Source: Melieria omissa (Eukaryota > Arthropoda > Insecta > Diptera > Ulidiidae). Taken from it: DNA of 64,000 nucleotides. The stretch is from assembly GCA_963971225.1 (NCBI GenBank), contig OZ020269.1, positions 31,227,783 through 31,291,782 of the forward strand, read 5' to 3'. The position numbers and the translations under genes are program-made. Positions 48,036-58,671 of the stretch are shown here, in pieces; the first letter of the stretch is position 1, and every line of letters begins with the position of its first letter. Below the pieces are notes generated by a model. That model saw only the letters and a list, made by a program, of their open reading frames with translations, ran no database searches and was not told the origin of the DNA.

Positions 48036-48627
48036 CTATCCCGATTCCGCAATGAATCGGGCGATGCGGCCGATGCTGGTTCCTGTTAGGTCAGCCAAGT
48101 TGCTGAAGAACGGGGCTCCCAACAGCCGGAGTCGTCTCCTCGCTAGTGCTGGGCAGTGGCACATCAGATACTCGACGCTCTCGTCTTCGCTCGCATCGTC
48201 GCGGCTGCGGCAATGGTCGTTGAAGGGGAGGCCGAGTCTCCTGGCGTGTGCGCCGTTCGTCCAGTGTCCCGTTAGCACAGAAGCTGTGGAATTCCGCTTT
48301 AAACGAAGTAATTCACGTGTCCTGCCTTGGTTAAGCGACGGACAGGTTTCTCTGAAGATCCTACATAGGTTCTCCTCCACCCAGAGTCGATTAGCCAGGC
48401 GGAGATAAGCCTGCCTGACCCACAATTTGACAGTCGCAAGGGGAGCAAGGGGGGCTTCTAAACTGCGTAGTAGGAGCTGGAAGCAGAGTGCCTTTTCTGA
48501 CCTACTCATCTGCCACGCAGTTGCCAGTAATGCCACTGTGCTCCGGAACCAAACTCAGGTGAACCCTAGCATGCACCGATACATCATTCAGAGCGGCCCG
48601 ACACTCTACAACCAGCTTGGAGGAGGT
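48036..48627 (-). pseudogene. Non-LTR RNase H 3' half plus C-terminal module
   Basis: From 48627 downward: SSKLVVECRAALNDVSVHAR, then LVPEHSGITGNCVADE (RNase H beta/H-loop region), then a TAG stop. Past the stop the frame at 48036-48536 gives LWVRQAYLRLANRLWVEENL, LLRLKRNSTASVLTGHWTNG, SVEYLMCHCPALARRRLRLL and ends GRIARFIAESG. The CHCPALxRRR motif is the shared C-terminal signature. The first codons carry on exactly from the RNase H half at 51436. Confidence 0.88.
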
Positions 48628-48741
48628 ATATATACTAGGGATCGCAATTTTTTGCCATTTTGCGATCCCGGGATTTTCGGGATTGAAAAGTCAAATCCCG
48701 GGATCCCGGGATTTAATCCCGGGATTCAAATAACAAATTTT

Positions 48742-50556
48742 TTAACCCTAATCCTGTATTTTGGGCAAATTTTGCCCAAACGCGTCTTTAGCTCAGCGTA
48801 TCTGGCGTGTATTTAGTGATATCGGTATGAAATTCCTTGACAATTTTTTTTTTACATATATTTAGCAGCGTTGTGAAAATGTATGTTCTTGCTCCACCAG
48901 GGGCTCCTCCATATCAAAAGTAACAAATCTTGTATTTTGGGCAAATTTTACCCAATACAATTTTCCATTATTTCTGCAAGCAGCATTTAGACTGTGTGTT
49001 TTGTTTTTTGTTGGCCGTGGAATCCCTTATCTGCATACACTTTTTTGTATTGATTTGTGACAATAACGGCTGCACTATATACGTGATTTTTTGGAATTTG
49101 GGGAATTTCCAACTTATGTACTCCTGTTTTATCTAAAATCATTAGAAAGAGGAAGATATTCGACATTCGTCAGTGAACTTTCGTTTTTGTGCGTAGTTGC
49201 CTATATTGCAGTCGCGGGTTGTGAAGTATGAAAGTCAAAATAAATAATATTTTTACAGCAAATTTACTCAGGAAAAAAAAAACCATGTCCCAAAGGGTAT
49301 GTAAAAAATGTGCCTATACTTTTCCGTGCCAACTCGACGCCAAATAGAAAAGCTGCTGAGCGAATCAAACAGTGAGGCTGAAGGGCGTAAACTGTACCAG
49401 CAACTCGAAAGCTGTCTTGAACATTTCAAATTTCTTCAAATGAAGGATCAGTAACATAAATTGCCATATCCGAAGGAGAAAGTATTTGCTCCGATGCAGA
49501 AAAATTTTCTGTTACTGCGCAAGAAGAAGTCCACCCTTTGGTTTTCTTACTAAGGACAAAAAAAAATTTGGTATGACAAATGTGGCAGCTCATTGGTTGG
49601 TAGAAAAACGGTTGAAAACGTTATTACTACTACTCCAGGATCAACTCAATATGCCATTGCATTGTTTATGACAAAGGACATGCAAACTATTATTATCAGC
49701 ATGACAAATATTGAAGGTAGCTTTTATCGTATTTTCGAAAACTTTGCGCATTACATATTTATACATTATTACATAGGTATCAAAGTGTTTAGAGAAGCTT
49801 GGAAGGAAATTAACCATGCATCCTTGGAGGCTTATTTTTGATTGCTGTTATGGGGCTGTCCGAAAAAATAAGTTGTTTCTAACCCCACATATTTTGGATA
49901 TGAGAAAAAAGCCTGCCTTTTACTCAGAGTTTCAAAGAAATATCGGTGCGTATATCCAATAAGCACATTGCACCAAGACACAAAAATACAGGATATCCAG
50001 TCAAAGAAACCAGAAATAATAGAGTATTATAACCATACAAAGGCAGGGGTGGATACACTCGATCAACTGGTTGCCACATACTATATACTTGCAAGCGGAA
50101 GACTAATAGGTGGCCTGTAGCTCTATGTCTCTGCATGCAATACTTTTGTGATTTGGACAACAGTAAGCCCCGAGTGGAACAAATCAAAACATTTCCGTCG
50201 CAGACTTTTTTGGAAGAACTATTAAAAGAAGAAAAGCAGGAGCGTAAGACACAGCCATATGGCATTGCCGCCTGGAAGCTACATCACCCGCAAGAAGAGA
50301 AAAATACAAAAAGTGGCCGTTGTCACTTCTTTGAAATTAAGTACTAAATAGTACTAACTAAAGTACTAACTAAACAGTACTAAATATAATGCAAAATGTA
50401 AGAATTTTAACTTATTTGTGTGCAAAAATCATTCTTGTGTAGGAATTATATGCAATACTTGCAACAAAAAGTAATAAAACTAGTAAAATTATATTGGGCA
50501 AAATTTGCCCAAAATACAAGATTCGTTACTTTTTTTTTATACAGGATGAGGGTTAA
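48742..50556 (+). mobile_element. piggyBac element inserted in the hAT, TTAA duplication
   Basis: TTAA at 48742-48745 and 50553-50556 flanks 48746-50552. Ends are CCCTAATCCTGTAT (left) and CCCTCATCCTGTAT (right, inverted). Each end carries the palindrome TTGGGCAAA-N-TTTGCCCAA (48761-48779 and 50494-50512). A third, slightly changed copy lies at 48937-48956. About 1.8 kb against about 2.4 kb for full-length relatives. The coding remnants are on the plus strand. Confidence 0.92.
49560..50346 (+). pseudogene. piggyBac transposase relic (DDE_Tnp_1_7 type)
   Basis: The N-terminal part includes GRKTVENVITTTPGSTQYAI, IISMTNIEG and FREAWKEINHASLEAYF, then a TGA (about 49839-49841) where family members carry glycine. 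The middle of the catalytic domain, with the first two aspartates, is missing. The C-terminal part resumes near 50000 with KPEIIEYYNHTKAGVDTLDQ (third catalytic D in GVDTxDQ). A frameshift follows before CKRKTNRWPVALCLCMQYF. It ends SGRCHFFEIKY at 50344-50346 with little of the usual cysteine-rich tail. Dead copy. Confidence 0.88.
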
Positions 50557-51047
50557 ATAAAACAATTTTACCAAATTGCATAAATACTTGTTTATAATAT
50601 ATTTACCATAAAAATGGACACAGTTTAATCACATTTGGGGTAGTTTTAAGATTTTTTATCTTGAATTTAATCACATTGTAAGGCGGAAAGGGAGGCAGTC
50701 GCTGTTGAGTCGACGAAGTGGTTGGTTGTGCGCGGCACATCACCAAAATCCAGTTGTCATTTACAATCAGTTGTCAATTAATATCAAAATTGTCAGTTTA
50801 AATTTAAATCAAATAAATAAACATAGTCATCCTTGACAACATTTTGTTTAACTTAAAAGTTTTTCATTTGACATTTAACTTCAGTTTGATAACATTTTGT
50901 TTTATTCAAAAATGACACTTAAACATAACTTATTGCTTTGCATCAAATGTATCATAAAGTACATATATACGCATATTTGATAAAAAAAAATAAAATAGTT
51001 AATTTGTTAGTACTTTTAGTTTTACTTCGATTATTTCGATAAAAAAG

Positions 51048-51260
51048 TTAAGCGTTGTGATTAACTAAAAACTGAGATCTTAAAAATACTGAGGCATTAA
51101 ATGTTTTGCCCTCTAATCTAGAGCGAAATTTATTGCAAATAAACCCTGCTGAGAGAAAACATCTTTCAGATTCAACACTTGCTGGTTGAATGCTTAGTAA
51201 ATAATTATAAGCCTTTTGCAAAAGACGCCCTCTATCCCCTCCCTCCTTCTTCAGATAAGG
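51048..51260 (-). pseudogene. hAT transposase C-terminal dimerisation domain relic
   Basis: The minus-strand frame reads AYNYLLSIQPASVESERCFL, SAGFICNKFRSRLEGKTFNA and SVFLRSQFLVNHNA, ending at TAA (51048-51050). This is the hATC motif (SERxF...AG...R..L....) that closes hAT transposases. The DDE core is not found between the piggyBac and this piece, so most of the gene has been lost. Confidence 0.85.
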
Positions 51261-51435
51261 AATTGGGTTTTTGTGTTTTAAAATTTATTTCATTTGAACT
51301 TTGAAGCATCTTTTGCAATCCCGAAAATACCGGGATTAAAAGATTTGAATCCCGGGATTTTCGGGACTGGAAAAAGTCCGGGATCCCGGGATCCCGGGAT
51401 CCCGGGATCCCGGGATTGCGATGCCTAATATATAC

Positions 51436-52080
51436 CTATCAAGGATTCAATTGCTACTTCGCTATCTGAGAAAATACAAATAGCCGAAGGGATGAGGGTC
51501 TGTGTTCCTAACCGGTCCACTGTCAGCAGTATTGCCATGGTTTCCGCTTGGAAGACACTACAGTGGTCAGGGAGACGAGCATAAATATTGGCCCCTAGTT
51601 GATCGCAGAAAGCCGCAAAGCCGACCCTATTTTCAAGTTTAGAGCCGTCTGTGAAGATTTTAATAGCGTTTGGCATCGAACGACGGCCTTCTGTCCAGTC
51701 GCTCCTGCTGGGGATCCCTATAGTGAACTTACGCTCAAAGATAGGAGGAAGGACTGTACAGTCGATGTGTGTCGGGGTTGGAAGATCCAGCCCGAGGATT
51801 CTAGAGTAGCCTTGGTCCGGTCGTGCTCAACTGCATATGGCATTTAGCCGTACACCGGCAATTTTGGCGGACTACTTGACCAGTAGGGTCAAAGGGATCC
51901 AATTAAAAATAGTAAAAAGCGCCTTAATAGACGTGGAACGGAGGGCTTCAGTTATGAGAGTGGCAGCAAGTCTCCTGACTCTGTCGAGCTGCTTCTGGTT
52001 CACCCGGCCATCCACCGCAGGCCACCAGACAACAGCGCTGTAAAGAAGGATCGGCTCTACCACTGCCTCGTAAAGCCAAG
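51436..52080 (-). pseudogene. Non-LTR RT C-terminus and RNase H 5' half
   Basis: The minus strand first gives VEPILLYSAVVWWPAVDGRV and TSIKALFTIFNWIPLTLLVK (connection region after RT), then, after frame damage near 51.7-51.87 kb, IKIFTDGSKLENRVGFAAFC (RNase H first Asp), FQAETMAILL (Glu) and ICIFSDSEVAIESLIG (Asp). The last codons run to the hAT boundary and resume at 48627. All three early RNase H acidic residues are visible. Confidence 0.88.
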
Positions 52081-52083
52081 AAA

Positions 52084-52959
52084 TTACGCGTGGGAAATAA
52101 TAATATTAAATTTAAATATTATTTTTAAACATTACTAAATTTTTTCTCTTGTAAAAATTGTTACTGAAGGTAATTTTGAGGATTAGTGAGGAAAATTTCT
52201 TGAACTCAAAGCTTCAGCTTGAGGTTTTAGGATTTCTAAAAGAGTCATGTTGCATCATTTCGGAATTTGGAAACGCATATTCAACACACACATATCACAG
52301 TCTCATTAATTGTTTGACATTAAGTCCACTTTCAGTCTTGAAACCGAAGTTTTCAACCTAAGTTGACCCATGCGAATCCACAGAACTATCATCTTAGATG
52401 CAATAGTGCGCTGTGATAATTTTACTATGTGGCTAAGCATTTTCATACCACTGTGCATTGTGCTTAATTTCCTGTCGCTTTATATTCATGCGTTCAGCTG
52501 GCAGCAAAATGGCAGCTGGCTGCTAATCGCGAAATGGAACTCTACCCCCGCAAATAAAATGAAAAAAATAAACCGGAAAAAAGATAATGTTAAAACTGAA
52601 AAGCGTACGTGGGGCCAACAAATTAAAATAACATTTTGTATATATTTAATGACATACATACATACATATGTTCATACATATGTACTTTCGTTTATGTGTG
52701 CGAGGCTATAGAATTCGGTTGAGGTCGTTTTTAAAAGATTGTCTCGCTTTTATTGTAGCTGTTATTTTTTGCCCAAAAGTTTCGTTGCTAATTACACAAA
52801 AAAATAAATAAATAAAAATATAAAAACCGAAAACAAATTGGAGCGCAACATATGCAATGTTGCTGTGAATTTGATTTAAGTGTTGCATTGCAAACAAATT
52901 AAATCGACATAGAAACCGACCGCACACGTATTGAAAACATTTTGTACAAGATTTCCCTT
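52084..52959. other. Unassigned spacer
   Basis: AT-rich with ACATACATACATATG runs near 52660-52685. No gene recognised. Confidence 0.45.
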
Positions 52960-53060
52960 TTAACCCTCGTACGTGCGCGACCTCGGTGCGCGGCCGAGGT
53001 CGGACCGCGCGTCAAATTAATGACTTTTGAGTACAAAGCCTCAAGGCTCTTGCACGCCCA
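52960..53060. mobile_element. piggyBac-like left end with hairpin
   Basis: TTAACCCTCGTACG at 52960 is followed by a perfect 8-bp hairpin, GACCTCGG (52979-52986) and CCGAGGTC (52994-53001). It fits the TTAACCCT-plus-palindrome pattern of other piggyBac-like ends here. No right end was found, so this may be a solo or truncated end. Confidence 0.4.
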
Positions 53061-53720
53061 CTCACATGGAAATGTATAAAAATGTCGAATTTTTGCGAAA
53101 ATATGAATAACTGCACACACACACTCGTACTCGCGCTCACACTTACAAGTATGTATAGGTGTGTGTGTGCAGTGCGCATTACTTACCGCATCGCACAGCT
53201 GCCAGCGCTCGACTCAAGTGCGCCAGATGGAATGCGCAGCATGAGGGAATCGGGGGGAGAAAGCATTTTATGCGGTTCGCATTTTCACCTTTGTGTAAAA
53301 ATCTGCGTGCCTGCACCTTTCACTGGGGACTCTCTCTCTCTCTCCCCTCTTCCCTCTTCATGTACCCTTCGCTGCATGCACCGCCAGTGTGCCGACGCGC
53401 ACGTTGCCGCTCCGAGTGCGAGCAATGGCGCGATTTTCGCCTTTTTTACTTGTAATTTGTTACATTATTGGCGTTTTTTCGCCTTTCATTTCGGCAAATA
53501 AATTTCGTGTTGCGCTGTTGCAATATTTTAATTTTTCGCTTTGTTGCGCACGTGCGCGGTCGCGTTCCTGTTCGTTTCCGCTGTTGCTGCCCTCAAGGTT
53601 GCGTGTTGCGTGCGCAATGCTGAGCTCAGATTTTGCAGCCACGTATACGTGTGTGTGTGTGTGTGTGTGTGGATATCATCCTAGGATAATACGTTTTTGT
53701 TGCGCTGTCCGTCGGTTGCA
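53061..53720. other. GC-richer island; one signal-peptide-like frame
   Basis: (GT)n at about 53650-53671 and CT-rich runs at 53329-53346. A plus-strand frame from ATG 53425 begins MARFSPFLLVICYIIGVFSP, which resembles a signal peptide in a fair start context (GAGCAATGG). It then becomes C/R/S-rich and runs through the GT microsatellite. Probably chance. Confidence 0.25.
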
Positions 53721-54235
53721 TAACTAATTACGCTACACGCTGCGGTCGGGGAGAATTATGAAACCTGGAGCAGAATGCGGCACCTGAAATCATGACATGT
53801 TGTAATTAGGTTTGAAATAACAACAACAGTGCTGGGTATGTTTCCTTGAATGATGCAAGGTGGGTGAAATATTCTATTACTATATGTTTTAAGGATAACC
53901 AGGTGAATTGATGCATAACACATAGTCGTTGTCCGCCTATGAATAGCTCAATCTGGCTGTAATGCTTGGCAGAGCTTAAACAACAGTTTATTTTTTTTAT
54001 TTTATTTTTTTTAAGTAATAAATCAAAAAAAGTGTGAAATATCATTTACAAAAGAATTCTGTATAAAGTCACCACATGTAATACGGGTCGTATGAGTAAT
54101 TTTGTTACTTAGTTAATACTACTTTATGCTTAATGCGGAATACTTAATACTGAATACTTGATACTTATAAAACTTAATATTTGATACTTAATAAATAATA
54201 CATCTTTTTTTTTTGCTTACGGATAGAAAGTTAGA
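53721..54235. other. Unassigned spacer
   Basis: ACTTAATACTGAATACTTGA-type degenerate repeats at 54115-54200. Nothing else. Confidence 0.45.
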
Positions 54236-54345
54236 TGCGCTCATCTCATCATCATTATTTCTCAGCCCGAGCTAGGATTCGAACCTCGGGCCTCGCTATG
54301 AACAGTGGCCTCTCGAGGTCAGCTACACTCCTATAATCCACCTTT
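54236..54345 (-). repeat. tRNA-like segment (SINE-head candidate)
   Basis: The minus strand reads GGAGTGTAGCTGACCTCGAG (A-box-like) and, about 30 bases later, GAGGTTCGAATCCTAGCTCG (B-box with T-arm-like pairing). No credible acceptor or anticodon stem. Confidence 0.4.
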
Positions 54346-56560
54346 TTAGTAACTTTGGATGGTATCGAATGGATGAGAGAGATCATTTTCAACCTTGATG
54401 GATCCCTGAATAGTATCCCACCAAGTTTTGAAAAAAACCAGCAATATTGTCGTCGATCTATTAAAATTTCTCCTTTCTTACCTGATTGTCATTTTTTTTA
54501 TGACACATTGTTGTGGTGGGAGCCCGGCTTGGTTATACTTTCCCTTATCCTTGGGAATGATAGCAAGCTGACACTCGCTTGCCACATGAGCGGCCACAAG
54601 CGGGCACCCACTAACAAGCACAAGCAGTATATCTACGATCTGAGCAACTGAAAGGACTTTAAATATATTCGTACTTTTTTTTGCCTAACTAAATTCAGTC
54701 GCATTGTATCTGACATAATGAAAACCAGCCATAATGCCTCACCACACTAACCAAACATAAAACATAAAACTTCATCTTGGTTAAGCATTTCGCACATTTT
54801 CGCCCAACCACGTTTTCAGTAAATAAATCGCATTTCGCATTACTCGAAGCCAACTTTAGCACATTTAAAACTGTAAGAAAAAACAACAACAACAACAACA
54901 AATCAAGTTTTTGGCCAAGTTTTATTCGTTGCATTGCACGAACGTTTTTCGAACTAATGTTGTAACATTTCTGCTTCAACAGTTCTTTTTTGTTTGCGCC
55001 GCCTGGTATCGGAGAAATATTGAATGCACATTTGTGCATTCGTTGCGAAATTTATAGATAAGCAAGCGTTACAACATTTTATTTGCACTTCTTTTGTGCG
55101 CAAAGTTCAATGCGTATCGGCTGCATGGGAGCGAACGTAAGAAACACAGCGCACAAAAAAGTCGACTGCAGCGAAGGAAAAACTAAAGAAATATGATGTC
55201 GCTTGGCTGTGCGCAAGTTTGTATGTGTGAGTGTGAGTGTGAGTGCATGTATGTGTGTGTTTCGGCTAAAGAGAGACGAAGGCAAGCGGAGGAGGACTTT
55301 TTGATATTTGTAAGGCAACAAAGGATCGACAAAGAACTGCGGTGACTGCATGTGTAGCAATAACGCATTATCCTAACAGCATTAAAAATTCGATGTCGAT
55401 ACTTAATATGAAAGAGAGATGAGATTCGAATATCATTGTGCAATTTCTGTAAGAACGTTGTTAGCATTACAAATGATTGCAATGGTTTTTTTCGAGCAAC
55501 GATTTTGCCAGAATTTTGCACTGACAATATCCACACTGACAAAAATAGAATGCTGGCAGAACACATTTTCAACTGGTATTTTCTTTTGGATTCTTGGGTT
55601 ATTTTTGGTCCTTGTAAAACAGCTATTGGCGAATAAAATTTCAAGCAAAAAAACATCTGGTTTTCATTACATAAGTATTCACCTTTATAACTGACTATGA
55701 TAAATATGTAACAAGAAGAAGTGTTTGAGTTGGTTTCGAATGAGATATTTACAACCTGTACATACAGTGATGTAGACAAGAGGGTTTCTGGTGTTCAACG
55801 CTCTCCCCAAATATCTGTTTAGTATAAAAACTGTGGATGGCAAATATGGTTTGAGTGGTAATGGCTTCAAAAGTTGTGTATGGAACCCCTGGACCCTCCT
55901 ATGTGCGCCGCTTTGCTTATAGATAGATGGATCTCGTTCATTTTTCACATTATTGCTTTCGAAAGTGTGGATCTCAAATTTCATTCCAGCGTTTCAATAA
56001 AAAATCATATTGTACCAACATAACTTCCTGCAAGATAAATGAAGCCTTACAGCTAAAGGACCATAATACACGCAAAGTTTAGATTTTCCTACTTAGTAGT
56101 GTCCAGGTGTAGTAGTGCAGTGAATATTTGCCTTCGGCTTCAGTATTTGCCCTATTTGGCCAATTTTATATCTTCGATTTCGACCAAAATATCCGAATAG
56201 TTTAGCCAAGGGTTTTCGCCCTTCAGTCAGTCAGTCAGTTTTATCGGGTTTTATCGATACTTCGAACTCAAGATAATTCAAAACATGATATATAATCAGT
56301 TTTTTATGGGAATTTTAGTATAATACCTAAACCTCTGGAAACTCAAACTGCACCTGGTATAAGAAAATCTCCCAGGTGGTTCTTTCAAGTATGCATAACT
56401 ACAGAGAATTCTCCGGGTATCTTTGTTTCAGCATGGCTGTAATAGATTAGATTATTCTTTGAAAGACACATACATTCCTCTTGCTTTATAACCCGATAGA
56501 ATGCTGGCAGAATACATTTTCAACTGGAACCGCCTTCGAGTGTTCGAGTACTGCTTACTT
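54346..56560. other. Spacer with a 32-bp near-identical duplication and CAGT run
   Basis: ATAGAATGCTGGCAGAA then ACATTTTCAACTGG occurs near 55548-55579 and again near 56497-56528 with one mismatch. (CAGT)n at 56222-56240. Open frames near 55.2-55.8 kb overlap on both strands and show no domain. Confidence 0.4.
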
Positions 56561-57000
56561 TTTCCAGTATTGATTCCAACTGATTATCTCGTCTTTTCTG
56601 GTTACGATGGATGAAGCTCCCTTGTCTAAACGACAGAAGGGATTTGGGCCAACGAAGGGGGTAGAAGTGCTAATCCTTGCATGCTTGTTGGTCTGTTCAT
56701 TTCTTTCATTTCCAGCTTGACCTGTTCCGATACTAGTTTCTAGGATACCTGGTATGATCTTAATACCTTGATTACGGCTTGGCTATCAGAAGGGATCGCT
56801 ATCTTCCAGTTCCGGTATTTCCTCGAAGCACATCTTTCTTTCCAAAATATAGTTGTGTGCTTGTCCGTAGGTTCCGAGTAGGTTTAATCCATAACACCAA
56901 TCTCGGTACCTTTCTCCGTTAAAGAGTCATCCGTGTACCATGATATTACGTACTCATCTATCAGATATTTCTAAAATACCTACCCAGCTTTTTTTGTTAC
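56560..57000 (-). mobile_element. Non-LTR RNase H remnant
   Basis: The minus strand gives WYTDDSLTEKGTEIGVM (RNase H first strand, D.SLT), RNWKIAIPSDSQAVIKVLRS (the DSQAAIKAL motif) and KLVSEQVKLEMKEMN. Stops and shifts interrupt the frame. No RT or 3' end identified. Similar in layout to the 51.5-kb RNase H but clearly another lineage. Confidence 0.65.
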
Positions 57001-57122
57001 TAAGTTCGGTTTTGAATCATTTAACAAAAAACTAAAAATTCGGTGTGGTTGTATCCCTCGATATTGCAATCTCATGATACTGATTCAAAGTTGTTAGCAT
57101 TTATCCTTTTCTTCTAGTTTCA

Positions 57123-57358
57123 GTGTTTAATTTTAGCTTCGATTATGTAGCTGTGACCATAATCGGATCCAACCAAAAAGATATCACCACCAAGCTGGCT
57201 GTACTGAAAGCAAGCAAACAGATGTTTGGAACAACTTTTCAACACTTATGGGGACCAAATAGTTCTCAAAAGACAGACATTTCAACAGCTCAACAACAAT
57301 GGAGTCTCCGGGTGGAAGTGTATGCCGCACACTCCTCTTATTTCACCTAACCTAACCT
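57123..57358 (+). mobile_element. Non-LTR 3' terminus with CCTAA tail
   Basis: The plus strand ends TTCACCTAACCTAACCTA at about 57341-57358. The upstream 200 bases are presumed 3' UTR; no coding domain was recognised in it. Confidence 0.45.
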
Positions 57359-58110
57359 ATTGGAGGGAGGACTGATTTTTCAGTCCCTTGGATTTGAATT
57401 CACAAACTAGTAAGTATCTCGTTCCAAGTCCACCAAATTTATCTTTTGTTATATCAACTCAAACTCAAATGCACTTTGCACTTTGATCCATCACATGACT
57501 TTGATTGGATCAATTTCCTCCAATAGAATGTAAGACGACATGAATGTAAGAAATCAAACTTTATATTATAAATTGTGATTGAAATGTTCTGAACTGTGTC
57601 TCTTTGAGTCGTTCACTTTATTCATGCCATATTATACGACTGTGTATTTTTGTTGTTGTATGGAAGTAAGTTTTTGTTTTTGTTTCTTACTACAAACGTT
57701 TATCGAAAATGTGAAAATTTGAGCGTAATGCAAAGAAGAGAATTCACCAAACTGTCGTCTTATCACAAAGTGTTTAAAAAAGTCACAAAAAACACAGTGC
57801 ACTGCTCGAATCATACTAACAAACGATTGAGCGAATGAAATGAACGAGTAAACGGAAAACGGATGCGGAAACTGTGAAGGTGAACAGGATGCAGTCGCAT
57901 CAGTTGTAACGATTGCACGCGTACATGCACACACACATTCGCATCGTGTACGTTGCCATAAAGGAACAAATGTTGAAGCGTTTATATCATTTTCACTAAT
58001 GTGCAGTGCATTTAAAATGATTCGAATCGCTTCAGGGACACACACAAGCGCCAAACGGGGGCAGCAGCATTGATCGGGACTTTGACCTTTAGATATATAT
58101 TTATACCATA
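57359..58110. other. Unassigned spacer
   Basis: Slightly GC-richer at 57.84-58.08 kb. No gene recognised. Confidence 0.45.
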
Positions 58111-58267
58111 TACTCGTACAGTAGCGCACACATGATTCGATTTTGCAGGGGTTTTGCTTGCAACCTGTGAATCCAATACCATTTGAAAGTATATTTTTCA
58201 GCGAAAAACTTTTTCATTTAGGGAGTTCGAACCTCAAAAGTGCCCTGTGTGCGACACTGTACTCGTA
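58111..58267. mobile_element. hAT-type MITE with perfect 8-bp duplication TACTCGTA
   Basis: The element is 58119-58259 (141 bp). The left end is CAGTAGCGCACACATGATT and the right end inverted is CAGTGTCGCACACAGGGCAC. TACTCGTA is duplicated exactly at 58111-58118 and 58260-58267. It contains the GGGAGTTCGAACCTC palindrome. Same family as the 10.1-, 40.0- and 63.5-kb copies. Confidence 0.85.
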
Positions 58268-58671
58268 TATACATACCTGGAAATATATTCATTTATATAT
58301 GTGCATAAAAATTTGGGTCTTAGAACTAGTGACGATGCTGGGAATATTTGGTATTTTTGAGGTCCAACTAAACCTCTGCTGTGGAATGCATTCGGCTACA
58401 TCGGCATTAGAGAACTCCATGCCGAGTGGAAACTCTTAACGGTTTTAACTTATATGTAGAAGACTATATACAATCCGAGTAGTACACACTGAGAGATGGT
58501 GTAATCAGAAGATGTCCTGCTGGAGAAGGGGCCTTCAACAGTTCCGAAACCAATTCGCATCCATTGAAAGTCGTGCATGAATTAGGTTACACCTAGGGAT
58601 GAGCCTCTAGAAATTTATACTTCTAACGGAGAAAAAATCTGCAAACATCTCTTTTCCATCTCTTTCTTAGG
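58268..58671. other. Unassigned spacer
   Basis: No coding, RNA or repeat structure recognised. Confidence 0.45.

Larger units (their letters stand above)
48628..51435. mobile_element. hAT element with 8-bp duplication ATATATAC, inserted in non-LTR
   Basis: The element is 48636-51427. The left end is TAGGGATCGCAATTTTTTGC, and the right end inverted is TAGGCATCGCAATCCCGGGA. Both ends carry many CCCGGGAT subterminal repeats. ATATATAC is duplicated exactly at 48628-48635 and 51428-51435. A hAT C-terminal domain survives on the minus strand (51048-51260). A piggyBac sits inside. The GC-palindromic CCCGGGATCCCGGGAT ends could bind transposase (inference from hAT biology). Confidence 0.93.
47911..52083 (-). 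mobile_element. RNase H-bearing non-LTR retrotransposon, 5'-truncated, split by hAT
   Basis: Minus-strand order: RT C-terminus (51872-52080), RNase H (51425-51676 continuing at 48540-48627), Cys/His-rich C-terminal module (about 48040-48400), 3' UTR, and a CCTAA-type tail (TTAGGTTAGGTTAGG at about 47911-47928). The 5' end is lost at about 52083. A 2.79-kb hAT element with an 8-bp duplication interrupts RNase H at 48636-51427. One in-frame TAG near 48530 shows the copy is dead. Known groups with this layout are I, LOA and R1-like; exact clade not resolved. Confidence 0.9.

Noticed and set aside
53425..53727. Plus-strand frame starting with a signal-peptide-like MARFSPFLLVICYIIGVFSP
   Set aside because: The rest is compositionally odd, runs through a GT microsatellite and has no recognised domain; kept only as a note in the island entry.
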